Assembly: GCA_003223555.1 (NCBI GenBank)
Contig: QHVM01000041.1
Location: 1 to 34,075, forward strand
DNA length: 34,075 nucleotides
Source of the DNA: Acidobacteriota bacterium
GTDB lineage: Bacteria > Acidobacteriota > Vicinamibacteria > Fen-336
Direction of reading: 5' to 3'
Shown: positions 5,952-14,403 of the stretch, in pieces
How the letters are laid out: the number at the start of each line of letters is the position of its first letter
Position numbering within the stretch: the stretch's first letter is position 1
Translations under genes and position numbers: made by a program
Notes under the pieces: generated by a model
Seen by the model: the letters and a program-made list of their open reading frames with translations, nothing else
Databases searched by the model: none
Told to the model about the DNA's origin: nothing

Positions 5952-7550
5952 ATGAACGTGCACTCCCTCGGCCGGGCCATGGTCGGCATCCTGGCTGCCC
6001 TCTTCCCGATCGGCGGGCTCCGCGCCGCCGACACGCCGGCCGCGGCGCCGGAAAAGGTGAACGTGGTGGCCGCGCCCCGCTACCGGGCGGGGCCGATCCA
6101 CAAGTTCTTCCTCGGCCCGACCTACCGGCGCCTGTGGACCACACCCGTCGCGGTGGAGGTGCTCGACCTGAGCCGCTTCGGCGGAGGCTTGAAGCCGGTC
6201 AAGAAGGGCGGGGGCGCGGGCAAGACCACCCGGTCCCTCCGCTTCGAGAGCAAGGACGGCCGCGAGTGGCGGGTGCGCTCGGTCGACAAGGATCCGACGC
6301 GCGCCCTCCCCCTCGAGCTGCGCGACACGTTCGTGGACCAGCTCGCGCAGGACCAGATCAGCGCGGCCAACCCGGCCGGCCCGCTGATCGTGGACGGCCT
6401 CGCCGACGCGGCCGGGATCCCCTACGTGCCGCACCGGCTGGTGGTGATCCCCGACGACCCTCTCCTGGGCGAGTTCCGGAAGGAGTTCGCGGGAATGATC
6501 GGGATCATCGAGGAGGACGTGCGGGTCGAGGCCCCCGTCACGCCCGGCTTCCAGGGATTCACCGACAAGCTGGACACGGTCGAGCTGTGGGAGCGCCTCG
6601 ACGCCCACCCCGAGGAGCAGATCGACGCGCGCGCCTTCCTCAAGGAGCGCCTGTTCGACGTCCTCATCGGCGACTTCGACCGCCACGACGGTCAGTGGAA
6701 ATGGCTGAGGCGCGCCGATCAGCCGGTCTGGGAGCCCCTCCCCGAAGATCGCGACGAGGCCTTCGCGAAGTTCGACGGCTTCATCCTCTCCCTCATCCGG
6801 CCGAGCCAGCCCAAGCTGGTGGAGTTCGAGACGCACTACCCGAACATGGTGGGGCTGACCTGGCAGGGGCGGTTCCTGGACCGCCGCCACCTGGCCGGGC
6901 TGGAATGGCCGGTGTGGCAGCAGGTCGCGGCCGAGCTGCAGGCGAGCCTGACCGATCCCGCCATCGACGCCGCGGTCAAGCGCATGCCCCCCGAATACCA
7001 CCGCATCGTCGGCCGGCAGATGGCGGCCAAGCTGAAGAGCCGCCGGAACCTCCTGCCGGGGGCGGCCCGGCGCTTCTACGAGATCCTGGCCAAGGACGCC
7101 GAGGTCCACGGCACCGACAAGGCCGACCTCGTCGAGATCCACCGCGCCGACGACGGCCGCGTGGAGATCACCGTCGCCTCGGCCGAGACGCCCGGCGAGC
7201 CCTACTTCCGCCGGCGGTACGATCCGAAGGAGACCGACGAGGTCCGCGTCTACCTCAAGGGTGGGGACGACCGCGCGGTGCGCGGCCCCGGCACCGACGG
7301 CCTGTTCGTGAGGGTCATCGGCGGCGACGGCAACGACCTGCTCGACGACTCGAAGGATGGCCACACCCACTTCTACGATTCGGTCGGCGAGAACCGGGTG
7401 ATCAAGGGGCCGGGCACCGTTTTCAGCGACGAGCCCTGCGTGCGGCCGGTGGACGGGGGAGGCGATCCCGAGCGCGACTGGGGACACATGGACCTCAAGT
7501 TCCCCTGGCTGGACGCCGGCGGGGACCTGGGCGTGTTCGTGGGGGCGTAG
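5952..7550 (+). CDS. Exported kinase-like domain protein, N-terminal part of an Omp85-type fusion
   Basis: The frame starts at ATG 5952 (AGGA eight to nine bases upstream) with a signal peptide ending near LRAAD, and stops at TAG 7548 after 532 residues. Residues about 95-290 look like an atypical kinase fold: LRFESKDGREWRVRSVDKD could be the N-lobe. FLKERLFDVLIGDFDRHDGQW matches the catalytic loop of HipA/CotH/FAM20/PI4K-like kinases (D243-R244-H245), and PLPEDRDEAF (D266, D268) fits the metal-binding motif. Q248 replaces the usual metal-binding Asn. Near residue 460 an RTX-like GGDGNDLLDD occurs. The same frame continues after the TAG for 317 codons as an outer-membrane barrel, so this is most likely one 849-codon gene with a nonsense change. 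A GTG at 5913, six bases after TAACAT, is an alternative start. The kinase assignment is my inference from motifs. Confidence 0.72.
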   Translation: MNVHSLGRAMVGILAALFPIGGLRAADTPAAAPEKVNVVAAPRYRAGPIHKFFLGPTYRRLWTTPVAVEVLDLSRFGGGLKPVKKGGGAGKTTRSLRFESKDGREWRVRSVDKDPTRALPLELRDTFVDQLAQDQISAANPAGPLIVDGLADAAGIPYVPHRLVVIPDDPLLGEFRKEFAGMIGIIEEDVRVEAPVTPGFQGFTDKLDTVELWERLDAHPEEQIDARAFLKERLFDVLIGDFDRHDGQWKWLRRADQPVWEPLPEDRDEAFAKFDGFILSLIRPSQPKLVEFETHYPNMVGLTWQGRFLDRRHLAGLEWPVWQQVAAELQASLTDPAIDAAVKRMPPEYHRIVGRQMAAKLKSRRNLLPGAARRFYEILAKDAEVHGTDKADLVEIHRADDGRVEITVASAETPGEPYFRRRYDPKETDEVRVYLKGGDDRAVRGPGTDGLFVRVIGGDGNDLLDDSKDGHTHFYDSVGENRVIKGPGTVFSDEPCVRPVDGGGDPERDWGHMDLKFPWLDAGGDLGVFVGA

Positions 7551-7637
7551 CTCCAGCATACCGGCTACGGCTTCCGCAAGGATCCGCACCAGAACCGCCA
7601 GGCCCTGCGCGCCGGCTACTCGACGGGCCAGCGGGGC

Positions 7638-8501
7638 GTGCGGGCCGAGTACGAGGGCGAGTTCGTGCGCACCCACTCGAACCGTCGCTGGCACTTCCTC
7701 GCCCGATACACCGACGTCGACCTGCTGCGCTTCTACGGCTTCGGCAACGAGACGACGGACGCGGGAGGAGACGTCTTCCACCAGGTGAAGCAGCGGAGCT
7801 ATAGCCTCGCCCCTTCGTTCCAGATCGGCGGCGACGCGGCCAATGTCTCGGTAGGGCCCGTCGTCCGCTTCACCTCCACTCCCCTCCCGGGGGGCCGGTT
7901 CATCAGCGCCGCGCGGCCGTACGGCGTGCAGGATTTCGGCGAGGTCGGGGCCGGGACGACGGTCTTCCTCGACGGCCGCAACCGCCAGCGGGCGGCGACG
8001 CGCGGGGGCCTCCTGTGGGTCCGGGGCACCTACTACCCCAAGGTATGGAGCGTGAAGCAGGGCTTCGGCGAGGTGCACGGCGAGGCCTCCACCTACCTGT
8101 CTCCCCGTATGGCGCTCGATCCCACCCTCGCCCTGCGCGTGGGCGGCAAGCGCGTGTGGGGCGTCTATCCCTTCGAGGAGTCCGCCTTCCTCGGGGGGCC
8201 GGACACGCTGCGGGGACTGCGGCCGCAACGCTACGCCGGCGACGCCTCCGCCTACGCCAGCGCCGAGCTGCGCCTGGCTCTGTTCCGCTTCCGCGCCCTC
8301 GTGCCCTCGCGCTTCGGGATCTTCGGCCTCGGCGACGCCGGCCGCGTGTGGCTGAAGGACGAGGACTCGCGGAAGATCCACTACGGCGCGGGGGGCGGGA
8401 TGTGGGTCGCCTTCCTCAAGCCGGACAACACGCTCAGCCTCGCCGCCGCCCGCAGCGAGGGTCACGTCCGCGTGTACTTCCGGGCGGGGTTTGCATTCTA
8501 G
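7638..8501 (+). CDS. Omp85-type beta-barrel, C-terminal part of the interrupted fusion protein
   Basis: Barrel homology begins right after the TAG, at 7551 (TGYGFRKDPHQNRQALRAGY), in the same frame as the upstream gene. The first usable start in the frame is GTG 7638, which has no convincing ribosome site and would cut into the first strands. The segment carries repeated amphipathic strands and LRFYGFGNET. It also has the Omp85 lid-lock region FLGGPDTLRGLRPQRY and ends VYFRAGFAF with terminal Phe, the barrel sorting signal. Without the upstream part it has no signal peptide, so independent function is doubtful. It is best read as the barrel half of the gene starting at 5952. Confidence 0.8.
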   Translation: MRAEYEGEFVRTHSNRRWHFLARYTDVDLLRFYGFGNETTDAGGDVFHQVKQRSYSLAPSFQIGGDAANVSVGPVVRFTSTPLPGGRFISAARPYGVQDFGEVGAGTTVFLDGRNRQRAATRGGLLWVRGTYYPKVWSVKQGFGEVHGEASTYLSPRMALDPTLALRVGGKRVWGVYPFEESAFLGGPDTLRGLRPQRYAGDASAYASAELRLALFRFRALVPSRFGIFGLGDAGRVWLKDEDSRKIHYGAGGGMWVAFLKPDNTLSLAAARSEGHVRVYFRAGFAF

Positions 8502-8534
8502 GACCGGCCGCGCGCGGGGGGGTGCTTCCGTAGG

Positions 8535-9215
8535 ATGAGCCGATCCGCCACTGAGCATCGAGCGAGCGATTCACTCGCGAGCGAGCGACCGGGGGGGGAG
8601 CGCGAACGGCACTTCTCGATGATCCGCGACTTCCACCTCGCGGACCTGCTCACCCTGGCCAACGGCGGCAGCGGCACCGCGGCGCTCTTCCTGGCCATGG
8701 ACCATGTGCGCGAGGCGCGGGTGGACAAGCTCTACGCGGCAGGGGCATGCGTGGTCGCCGCGCTCGTATTCGACGTGATGGACGGCCGCGTCGCCCGCTG
8801 GCGGCATCATGCCTCGCCCCTGGGCCGGGAGCTCGACTCGCTCGCCGACGTCATCAGCTTCGGCGTCGCGCCCGCCGGCCTGGCATTCGCCGCGGGGATG
8901 ACCGGGCTCTGGGACGCCCTGTGCCTGGTCTATTTCGTGGCCTGCGGCATCAGTCGTCTCGCCCGCTACAACGTCACCGCCGAAGCGATGTCGGCCCAGA
9001 CCGGCAAGGTGACGTACTTCGAGGGGACGCCGATCCCGACCAGCGTGCTTCTCGTCGCCTTGCTCCTCGGCCTGGCCCGCGCAGGCCGCATCGAGGACGC
9101 GATGCTCGCGGGAGTCTGGCGCATCGCGGGTTTCGATCTGCACCCCCTGGCGCTCGTCTTCGTGCTCTCCGGCTCCCTGATGATCAGCAAGACGCTGCGG
9201 ATCCCGAAGCCATAA
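8535..9215 (+). CDS. pssA: CDP-diacylglycerol-serine O-phosphatidyltransferase
   Basis: This 226-residue membrane enzyme makes phosphatidylserine, the precursor of phosphatidylethanolamine, from CDP-diacylglycerol and serine. The CDP-alcohol phosphatidyltransferase signature is complete: DGRVAR at 83-88, G97, D101 and D105 with exact spacing (D-G-x2-A-R-x8-G-x3-D-x3-D). Several hydrophobic segments follow, as expected for a multi-pass protein. The start is uncertain. ATG 8535 gives an extra charged 28-residue N-terminus encoded by GAGCGAGC-type repetitive DNA, while ATG 8619 (MIRDFHLADLLTLANG) matches where family members usually begin. No psd gene is adjacent. The stop lies four bases from the stop of the convergent penicillin-binding protein. 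Confidence 0.9.
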   Translation: MSRSATEHRASDSLASERPGGERERHFSMIRDFHLADLLTLANGGSGTAALFLAMDHVREARVDKLYAAGACVVAALVFDVMDGRVARWRHHASPLGRELDSLADVISFGVAPAGLAFAAGMTGLWDALCLVYFVACGISRLARYNVTAEAMSAQTGKVTYFEGTPIPTSVLLVALLLGLARAGRIEDAMLAGVWRIAGFDLHPLALVFVLSGSLMISKTLRIPKP

Positions 9216-9219
9216 TTCA

Positions 9220-11607
9220 CTAGCCTGGCGGCGGCGGGGTCGGCGTGGCAGTCGGAGTCGGGCGAGGAGCGGGCGTCGGCGGGGCGGCGTTCTCTGGCTC
9301 GGCGGGCGGGGAAGCCGTGGGCTCTCTCGACGGCGCCGCTGGAGGCTCCGACGGCCGCGGAGAGGCCTCGCGGGGCGGTGGAGACGCCGCCTCGCTCGTC
9401 GTACGCTCGACCCGCGTCGGTTCGGCGGGCTCCTCGGTGGTCTCCGGCGGCAGGTTGGCGGTCAGCTCCGCGTCGGCGGGCTCGGGGCTGGGCGCGTAGA
9501 GCACCGGCTCGCCGGTCGACGGGCAACTCTCGCGGGGCGACTTGCCGGAGAGAAAGACCTCGCGCCGCGCCGGGGCACCCTGCGGCTGGCAGCCGTGCGC
9601 GAGCACCAGGCCCGTCGCCGGGTCGATCGCCGCCTCGATGACGCCGGCCGGCCGTGACCAGGCCGGCGGCATCGCCCGCGACTGGTAGTAGCGGGCCATC
9701 ATGCGCGCCCAGACGGGGGCCGCCACGTGGCCGCCGGTGGCCTGGGGGACGATGGGCTGGGGCTGGTCGAAGCCGATCCACACGCTCGCCACCACCTCCG
9801 GCGTGAAGCCGACGAACCAGGTGTCCGCGCCGTCGTTGGTGGTGCCGGTCTTGCCCGCCGCCGGCCCCTGGAAGCCGGCCTGGCGCACGGCGACGCCGGT
9901 GCCGCGGGTGACGGCCTCGCGGAGCACGTCCGTCACGAGGTAGGCCACCGCCGGGTCGAGGACGCCGCGCCGCTCCGGCTTGGGCTCCCAGAGCACCTTG
10001 CCGTTCGGGCGTTCCACGCGGAGGACGAGCCGCGGCTTCACCGCCTCGCCCAGCGAGGCGAAAGGCGTGTAGGCCACGGTCAGCTCCAGCGGGCTCACCG
10101 CCACCGTGCCGAGGGCCATCGACGGCTCCTCGGGGATCGGAGGCTCGATGCCAGCCCGCTCGGCCATGCCCGCGACCTCCGAGACGCCGACGGCCTGGGC
10201 CAGTCGCACGGTGGGGACGTTCTTGGAGCGCACGAGCGCTTCGCGGAGCGTCACCTGGCCTTCGAAGCGGCCGTCGAAGTTCTGGGGGGCCCAGGTGCGC
10301 CGGCCGCCCAGGCTGATGCGCAGCGGCTCGTCGGAGAGCGGCTCAGCGAGGCTGTGCCCGGCGGCGAGCGCGGTGGCATAGACGAACGGCTTGAAGGCGC
10401 TGCCCACCTGCCGGCGTCCGGCCTTGACGCGGTCGAAGCGCGACTGGCGGAAGTCGCGGCCGCCCACCCACGCCAGCACGTCGCCGCCGTCCAGGGCCAG
10501 CGCCACGACCGCGCCTTGCAGGTACGGGGTGCCTTCCTCTCCCACGTCTGCCCCGGGCGCGTAGCGCGGCCCGGCGAAACGGCCGACGGCGCCCGTCTCG
10601 ACCGCCTTGAGCTGTCGGTCCAGCTCCTCTTCGGCCGCGTGCTGCAGCGTGGGGTCGAGGGAGGTCGTGATCTTGAGCGGTTCGTCGTAGAGGCTGTCAC
10701 CGAACCGCTCCTCCAGCTCCCGCCTCACCTCCTCGACGAAGTAGGGCGCGAAGCCGTCGCCGCCCTGGGCCGTGCGGGCCTTGCGCACCACGCCGAGCGG
10801 GGCGCTGCGCCCGGCGGCGGCCTCGGCCGGGGTGATGCGCTTCTGCTCCTCCATCAGGGTCAGGACCAGGTCGCGACGCGCGCGCGCCTGACGGGGATTC
10901 CGGCGCGGGTCGTACAGGCCCGGGCCCTTCGGCAGTCCGGCCAGCAGGGCGGCCTGGGGGAGACTCAGCCGGCTCGACGGGATGCCGAAGTAGTGACGGG
11001 CCGCGGCCTCGATCCCCCGGGCACCGTTGCCGAAGTAGATGTGGTTCAGGTACAGCTCCAGGATCTCGTCCTTGCTGAAGCGGCGCTCGATGTCCTGCGC
11101 GACCCGGACCTCCAGCAGCTTGCGCCCGAGCGTCCGTCGCTGGCCGGGGATGCGGTCCGGGAATGCATTGCGGGCGAGCTGCATCGTGAGGGTGCTGGAT
11201 CCCTCCTCGACCTCGCCGGCCTTGAGGTTGGCCACCAGCGCGCCCAGGATCCGGCGCACGTCGACCGCCCCGTGCTCGTAGAAGCGCCGGTCCTCGGCGG
11301 CCAGGAACGCCTGCGGCACGAGCCGCGGCAGCGACTTCAGCGGGACCACCTCGCCTTCGACCGGGGCGAGGTCCGCGAACGGCGTGCCGGTGCGGTCGAG
11401 CAGCACCGGCGCCCCGCCCGGCTGATAGGACGTCAGGCGCCGGACGTCCGGGCACCCGAGGAGGCCGCACCGTAGCCAGGCGACGCCGAGCAGGACCAGG
11501 ACCACGGCGCCTCCCGCGATCGCGACGCGGACCGGCGGCGGCTGCCGCCTCCAGAAAGCGGCCAACCGTTGCTTGACGAGCGGACGGGACTCGGCCCGAG
11601 GATCCAC
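9220..11607 (-). CDS. Class A penicillin-binding protein (PBP1A-type transglycosylase/transpeptidase)
   Basis: This 795-residue bifunctional enzyme polymerises glycan strands and cross-links peptidoglycan. One membrane anchor (about residues 27-46) precedes the GT51 domain: AAEDRRFYEHGAVD with catalytic E105, GSSTLTMQLARN near 136-147, and ELYLNHIYFGNGARGIEAA. The transpeptidase domain has S403-x-x-K406 (GSAFKPF), S461-K-N463 and K586-T-G588. The last about 90 residues form a low-complexity Pro/Glu/Thr/Ala tail ending TPTATPTPPPPG, probably extended in the periplasm. The start used is GTG 11607; the ribosome site is weak. It is divergent from ligD, with 72 bases between, and convergent with pssA. 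Confidence 0.95.
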   Translation of the reverse strand: MDPRAESRPLVKQRLAAFWRRQPPPVRVAIAGGAVVLVLLGVAWLRCGLLGCPDVRRLTSYQPGGAPVLLDRTGTPFADLAPVEGEVVPLKSLPRLVPQAFLAAEDRRFYEHGAVDVRRILGALVANLKAGEVEEGSSTLTMQLARNAFPDRIPGQRRTLGRKLLEVRVAQDIERRFSKDEILELYLNHIYFGNGARGIEAAARHYFGIPSSRLSLPQAALLAGLPKGPGLYDPRRNPRQARARRDLVLTLMEEQKRITPAEAAAGRSAPLGVVRKARTAQGGDGFAPYFVEEVRRELEERFGDSLYDEPLKITTSLDPTLQHAAEEELDRQLKAVETGAVGRFAGPRYAPGADVGEEGTPYLQGAVVALALDGGDVLAWVGGRDFRQSRFDRVKAGRRQVGSAFKPFVYATALAAGHSLAEPLSDEPLRISLGGRRTWAPQNFDGRFEGQVTLREALVRSKNVPTVRLAQAVGVSEVAGMAERAGIEPPIPEEPSMALGTVAVSPLELTVAYTPFASLGEAVKPRLVLRVERPNGKVLWEPKPERRGVLDPAVAYLVTDVLREAVTRGTGVAVRQAGFQGPAAGKTGTTNDGADTWFVGFTPEVVASVWIGFDQPQPIVPQATGGHVAAPVWARMMARYYQSRAMPPAWSRPAGVIEAAIDPATGLVLAHGCQPQGAPARREVFLSGKSPRESCPSTGEPVLYAPSPEPADAELTANLPPETTEEPAEPTRVERTTSEAASPPPREASPRPSEPPAAPSREPTASPPAEPENAAPPTPAPRPTPTATPTPPPPG

Positions 11608-11628
11608 ACGGGGCTACGAGCAAGGCCC

Positions 11629-11655
11629 TTGCCAACCCGACCCGCTTGATAACAT
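11629..11655 (+). promoter_or_regulatory. Weak candidate promoter of ligD
   Basis: TTGCCA (11629-11634) and TAACAT (11650-11655) face ligD in the 72-base divergent spacer. The 15-base gap is short of the preferred 17, so this is tentative. A strong AGGAGG at 11663-11668 lies 11 bases before ATG 11680. Confidence 0.25.
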
Positions 11656-11679
11656 GGAAGCCAGGAGGCGCGCCGCCGC

Positions 11680-14403
11680 ATGGGGTTGAAGGAGTACCAC
11701 CACAAGCGCGACTTTTCGATCACTCCCGAGCCCCGCGGCGAGGAGAAGCCGAGCGAAGGCCGGTCCTTCGTCATCCAGAAGCACGCCGCCACCCGGCTCC
11801 ATTACGACTTCCGCCTGGAGATGGAAGGCGTCCTCAAGAGCTGGGCGGTGCCCAAGGGCCCCAGCCTCGATCCCAAGGACAAGCGCCTCGCGATGATGAC
11901 CGAAGACCACCCGGTCGAATACGGCGACTTCGAGGGGATCATCCCCAAGGGCCAGTACGGCGGCGGCACCGTCCTGCTCTGGGACCACGGGACGTGGGAG
12001 CCGATCGAGGACCCCCATGCGGGCCTGCGCAAGGGCAGCCTCAAGTTCCGTCTGAAAGGCGAGAAGCTGGCCGGCGGGTTCGCCCTCGTGAAGATCAAGG
12101 GGCGGGACGCCCGCGAATCCGAGAAGACGTGGCTCCTCATCAAGGAAAAGGACGACTTCGTGCGTCCCGGCTACGACGTCACCGAAGCGCGGCCGGAGAG
12201 CGTCACCACCGGGCGCAGCATGGAGCAGATCGCCGTCGATCGCGACCGGGTCTGGGATTCCGGGGTCGGGGAGGTCGAGGTCCCGAAGAAGGAGACCAGG
12301 GAGCTGCCGGCGGCGGCCCGGGCGAGGACCAAGGCCGGACGGGCGCGCCCGACCGCCGTGACCGTGCGCCCGGCCGACGTTCCTGGCGCGCGCAAGGCGG
12401 CGCTGCCCGCCGTCGTTCACGCCCAGCTCGCCACGCCGGTGACGGATCCGCCGCCCGGGGACGAGTGGCTCCACGAGATGAAGTTCGACGGCTATCGCAT
12501 CTTGACCCGCCTCGAGAAGGGACGGGTCCGGCTCATCAGCCGCAACGGCAAGGACTGGACCGAGCGCTTTCCCGCGCTGGCGGACGCCCTGGGTTCGCTG
12601 CCCGCCGAGCGGGCCGTCGTCGACGGCGAAGTGGCCGTGCTGCTGCCGGGAGGCAACACGAGCTTCCAGGCTCTCCAGAACTTCATGGGCGGGATGGACG
12701 GAGGCCAGCTCGTCTACTACGTCTTCGACCTGCTCTACCTCGACGGATACGACCTCTCCGAGGCGCCGCTCGAGCGGCGCAAGGAAGCCTTGAAGCGCCT
12801 GGTGGCCGGCGCGCCCGGCTCACTCCGCTACAGCGACCACGTCGTCGGCCAGGGCCAGGAAGTCTTCGCCAACGCGTGTCGCATGGGGGTGGAGGGGATC
12901 GTCTCCAAGCGCCGCGATCTGCCCTACGCCGCCGGCCGCACCCGGGGCTGGCTCAAGGTCAAGTGCCACCTCCAGCAGGAGGTCGTCGTCGGCGGGTTCA
13001 CCGACCCCGAGGGGACACGGGTCGGGCTGGGGGCCCTGCTGGTCGGCGTCCACGACGGGAAGGGACGGCTCGTCTACGCGGGCAAGGTCGGCACCGGCTT
13101 CAGCGACAAGCTCCTGCGCGACCTGCGGCGCAAGCTGGAGGCGCGGGAGCAGAAGGCCTCGCCCTTCGCGGCGGCGACCGGCCTGCCTCGCCAGGCCCAC
13201 TGGGTGAAGCCGGACCTGGTGGCCGAGGTCGTGTTCTCCGAGTGGACGAGCGACGGTCACCTGCGGCATCCGTCCTTCCAGGGGCTGCGCGAAGACAAGC
13301 CGGCCGCCCAGGTGGTGCGGGAGACGCCGGAGCCCACCGCCCAGGCGGTGGAAGAGGCGGCGGAGGAGGCGGAAGCGCAGGCTGCGCCACGAGGCAAGGC
13401 CTCGCGCCCCAAGCACGGCGCCGCCAAGGCGAGCGTCGCCCGGCGCAAGGCCAGCCCCGCGGAGCGCCAGGGCGGCCGGACCAGCGGCGGGTCCGCGGGA
13501 AGATCCGACGCGGCGGAGATCGCCGGCGTGCGCATCACCCACGCCGACCGCGTGATCTATCCCGGCCAGGGCCTCACCAAGCGCGACGTCGCTCTCTACT
13601 ACGAGTCGATCGCGGGCTCCATCCTGCCCCAACTGACGGGCCGCCCGACGACCCTCGTCCGGTGTCCGGAAGGCATGGGCAAGCCCTGCTTCTTTCAGAA
13701 GCACATCGGCTACTGGGCGCCGGACACGCTGCGCCGCGTGCGCATCCAGGAGAAGAAGAAGGTCGGCGAGTACCTGGTGGTGGAGGATCTGCCGGGCCTC
13801 ATCGGCCTGGCCCAGATCGGCATCCTGGAGATCCACACCTGGAACTCCACGGTGGACCACCTCGAGCAACCGGACCGCGTGGTCTTCGACCTCGATCCGG
13901 ATGCCGCGGTGGCGTGGGAGGCGGTCGTCGAAGCGGCCGGGCGCGTGCGGCATCGGCTGGAAGGCCTGGGCCTGGCCGCCTTCGTCAAGACCACCGGGGG
14001 CAAGGGCGTCCACGTGGTCGTTCCCCTCCGCCCGGGGGCGGGATGGGACGAATGTGCGGAGTTCGCGCGCCTGCTGGCCGAGAGCATCGCCCGCGAGCAT
14101 CCGAGCCAGTACCTGACCGAGGTCTCCAAGGCGGCCCGCAAGGGAAAGATCTTCATCGACTGGCTGCGCAACACGCGCGGCGCCACCTCGGTCGCCGCCT
14201 ACTCGACCCGGGCCCGTCCCGGGGCGCCGGTCTCGACGCCCATCACCTGGGAAGAGCTGCCGCGCACCCGTCCGGACGAGTACACCGTGGAGACCCTGCC
14301 CGGCCGGCTGGCCGGCCTGAAGAAGAGGGAGCCCTGGGCCGGCTACGAGAAGGCGGCCCGGCCGCTGACGAGCGTCCTCCGTCAGGCGGCCGCGAAGGGC
14401 TGA
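11680..14403 (+). CDS. ligD: ATP-dependent DNA ligase D (phosphoesterase-ligase-polymerase)
   Basis: This 907-residue enzyme repairs double-strand breaks by non-homologous end joining. Domain order is PE-LIG-POL, as in Pseudomonas LigD and unlike mycobacteria. The phosphoesterase (1-180) keeps H35, H41, D43, R45, H77 and Y81. The ligase domain (about 245-545) has the adenylation motif EMKFDGYR with K268, YYVFDLLYLDG, and GIVSKRR...GWLKVKC. A Lys/Ala-rich linker (about 560-610) follows. The polymerase/primase domain (about 613-900) shows the metal motif VFDLDPD and TTGGKGVHVVVPL. Start ATG 11680 follows AGGAGG. Its usual partner Ku is not encoded anywhere in this window. The stop directly abuts the stop of the yjbQ remnant on the other strand. 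Confidence 0.96.
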   Translation: MGLKEYHHKRDFSITPEPRGEEKPSEGRSFVIQKHAATRLHYDFRLEMEGVLKSWAVPKGPSLDPKDKRLAMMTEDHPVEYGDFEGIIPKGQYGGGTVLLWDHGTWEPIEDPHAGLRKGSLKFRLKGEKLAGGFALVKIKGRDARESEKTWLLIKEKDDFVRPGYDVTEARPESVTTGRSMEQIAVDRDRVWDSGVGEVEVPKKETRELPAAARARTKAGRARPTAVTVRPADVPGARKAALPAVVHAQLATPVTDPPPGDEWLHEMKFDGYRILTRLEKGRVRLISRNGKDWTERFPALADALGSLPAERAVVDGEVAVLLPGGNTSFQALQNFMGGMDGGQLVYYVFDLLYLDGYDLSEAPLERRKEALKRLVAGAPGSLRYSDHVVGQGQEVFANACRMGVEGIVSKRRDLPYAAGRTRGWLKVKCHLQQEVVVGGFTDPEGTRVGLGALLVGVHDGKGRLVYAGKVGTGFSDKLLRDLRRKLEAREQKASPFAAATGLPRQAHWVKPDLVAEVVFSEWTSDGHLRHPSFQGLREDKPAAQVVRETPEPTAQAVEEAAEEAEAQAAPRGKASRPKHGAAKASVARRKASPAERQGGRTSGGSAGRSDAAEIAGVRITHADRVIYPGQGLTKRDVALYYESIAGSILPQLTGRPTTLVRCPEGMGKPCFFQKHIGYWAPDTLRRVRIQEKKKVGEYLVVEDLPGLIGLAQIGILEIHTWNSTVDHLEQPDRVVFDLDPDAAVAWEAVVEAAGRVRHRLEGLGLAAFVKTTGGKGVHVVVPLRPGAGWDECAEFARLLAESIAREHPSQYLTEVSKAARKGKIFIDWLRNTRGATSVAAYSTRARPGAPVSTPITWEELPRTRPDEYTVETLPGRLAGLKKREPWAGYEKAARPLTSVLRQAAAKG

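Noticed and set aside
7548-7550. Programmed read-through or recoding (for example pyrrolysine) at the TAG
   Set aside because: No read-through context or downstream structure is evident, no recoding genes are nearby, and other genes in the window use TAG as a normal stop.
5622-8558. Very long minus-strand frame opposite the kinase-like/barrel and amidase genes
   Set aside because: It is antisense to genes with clear motifs, composed of low-complexity His/Arg/Leu-rich sequence, and open only because stop codons are rare in this GC-rich DNA.
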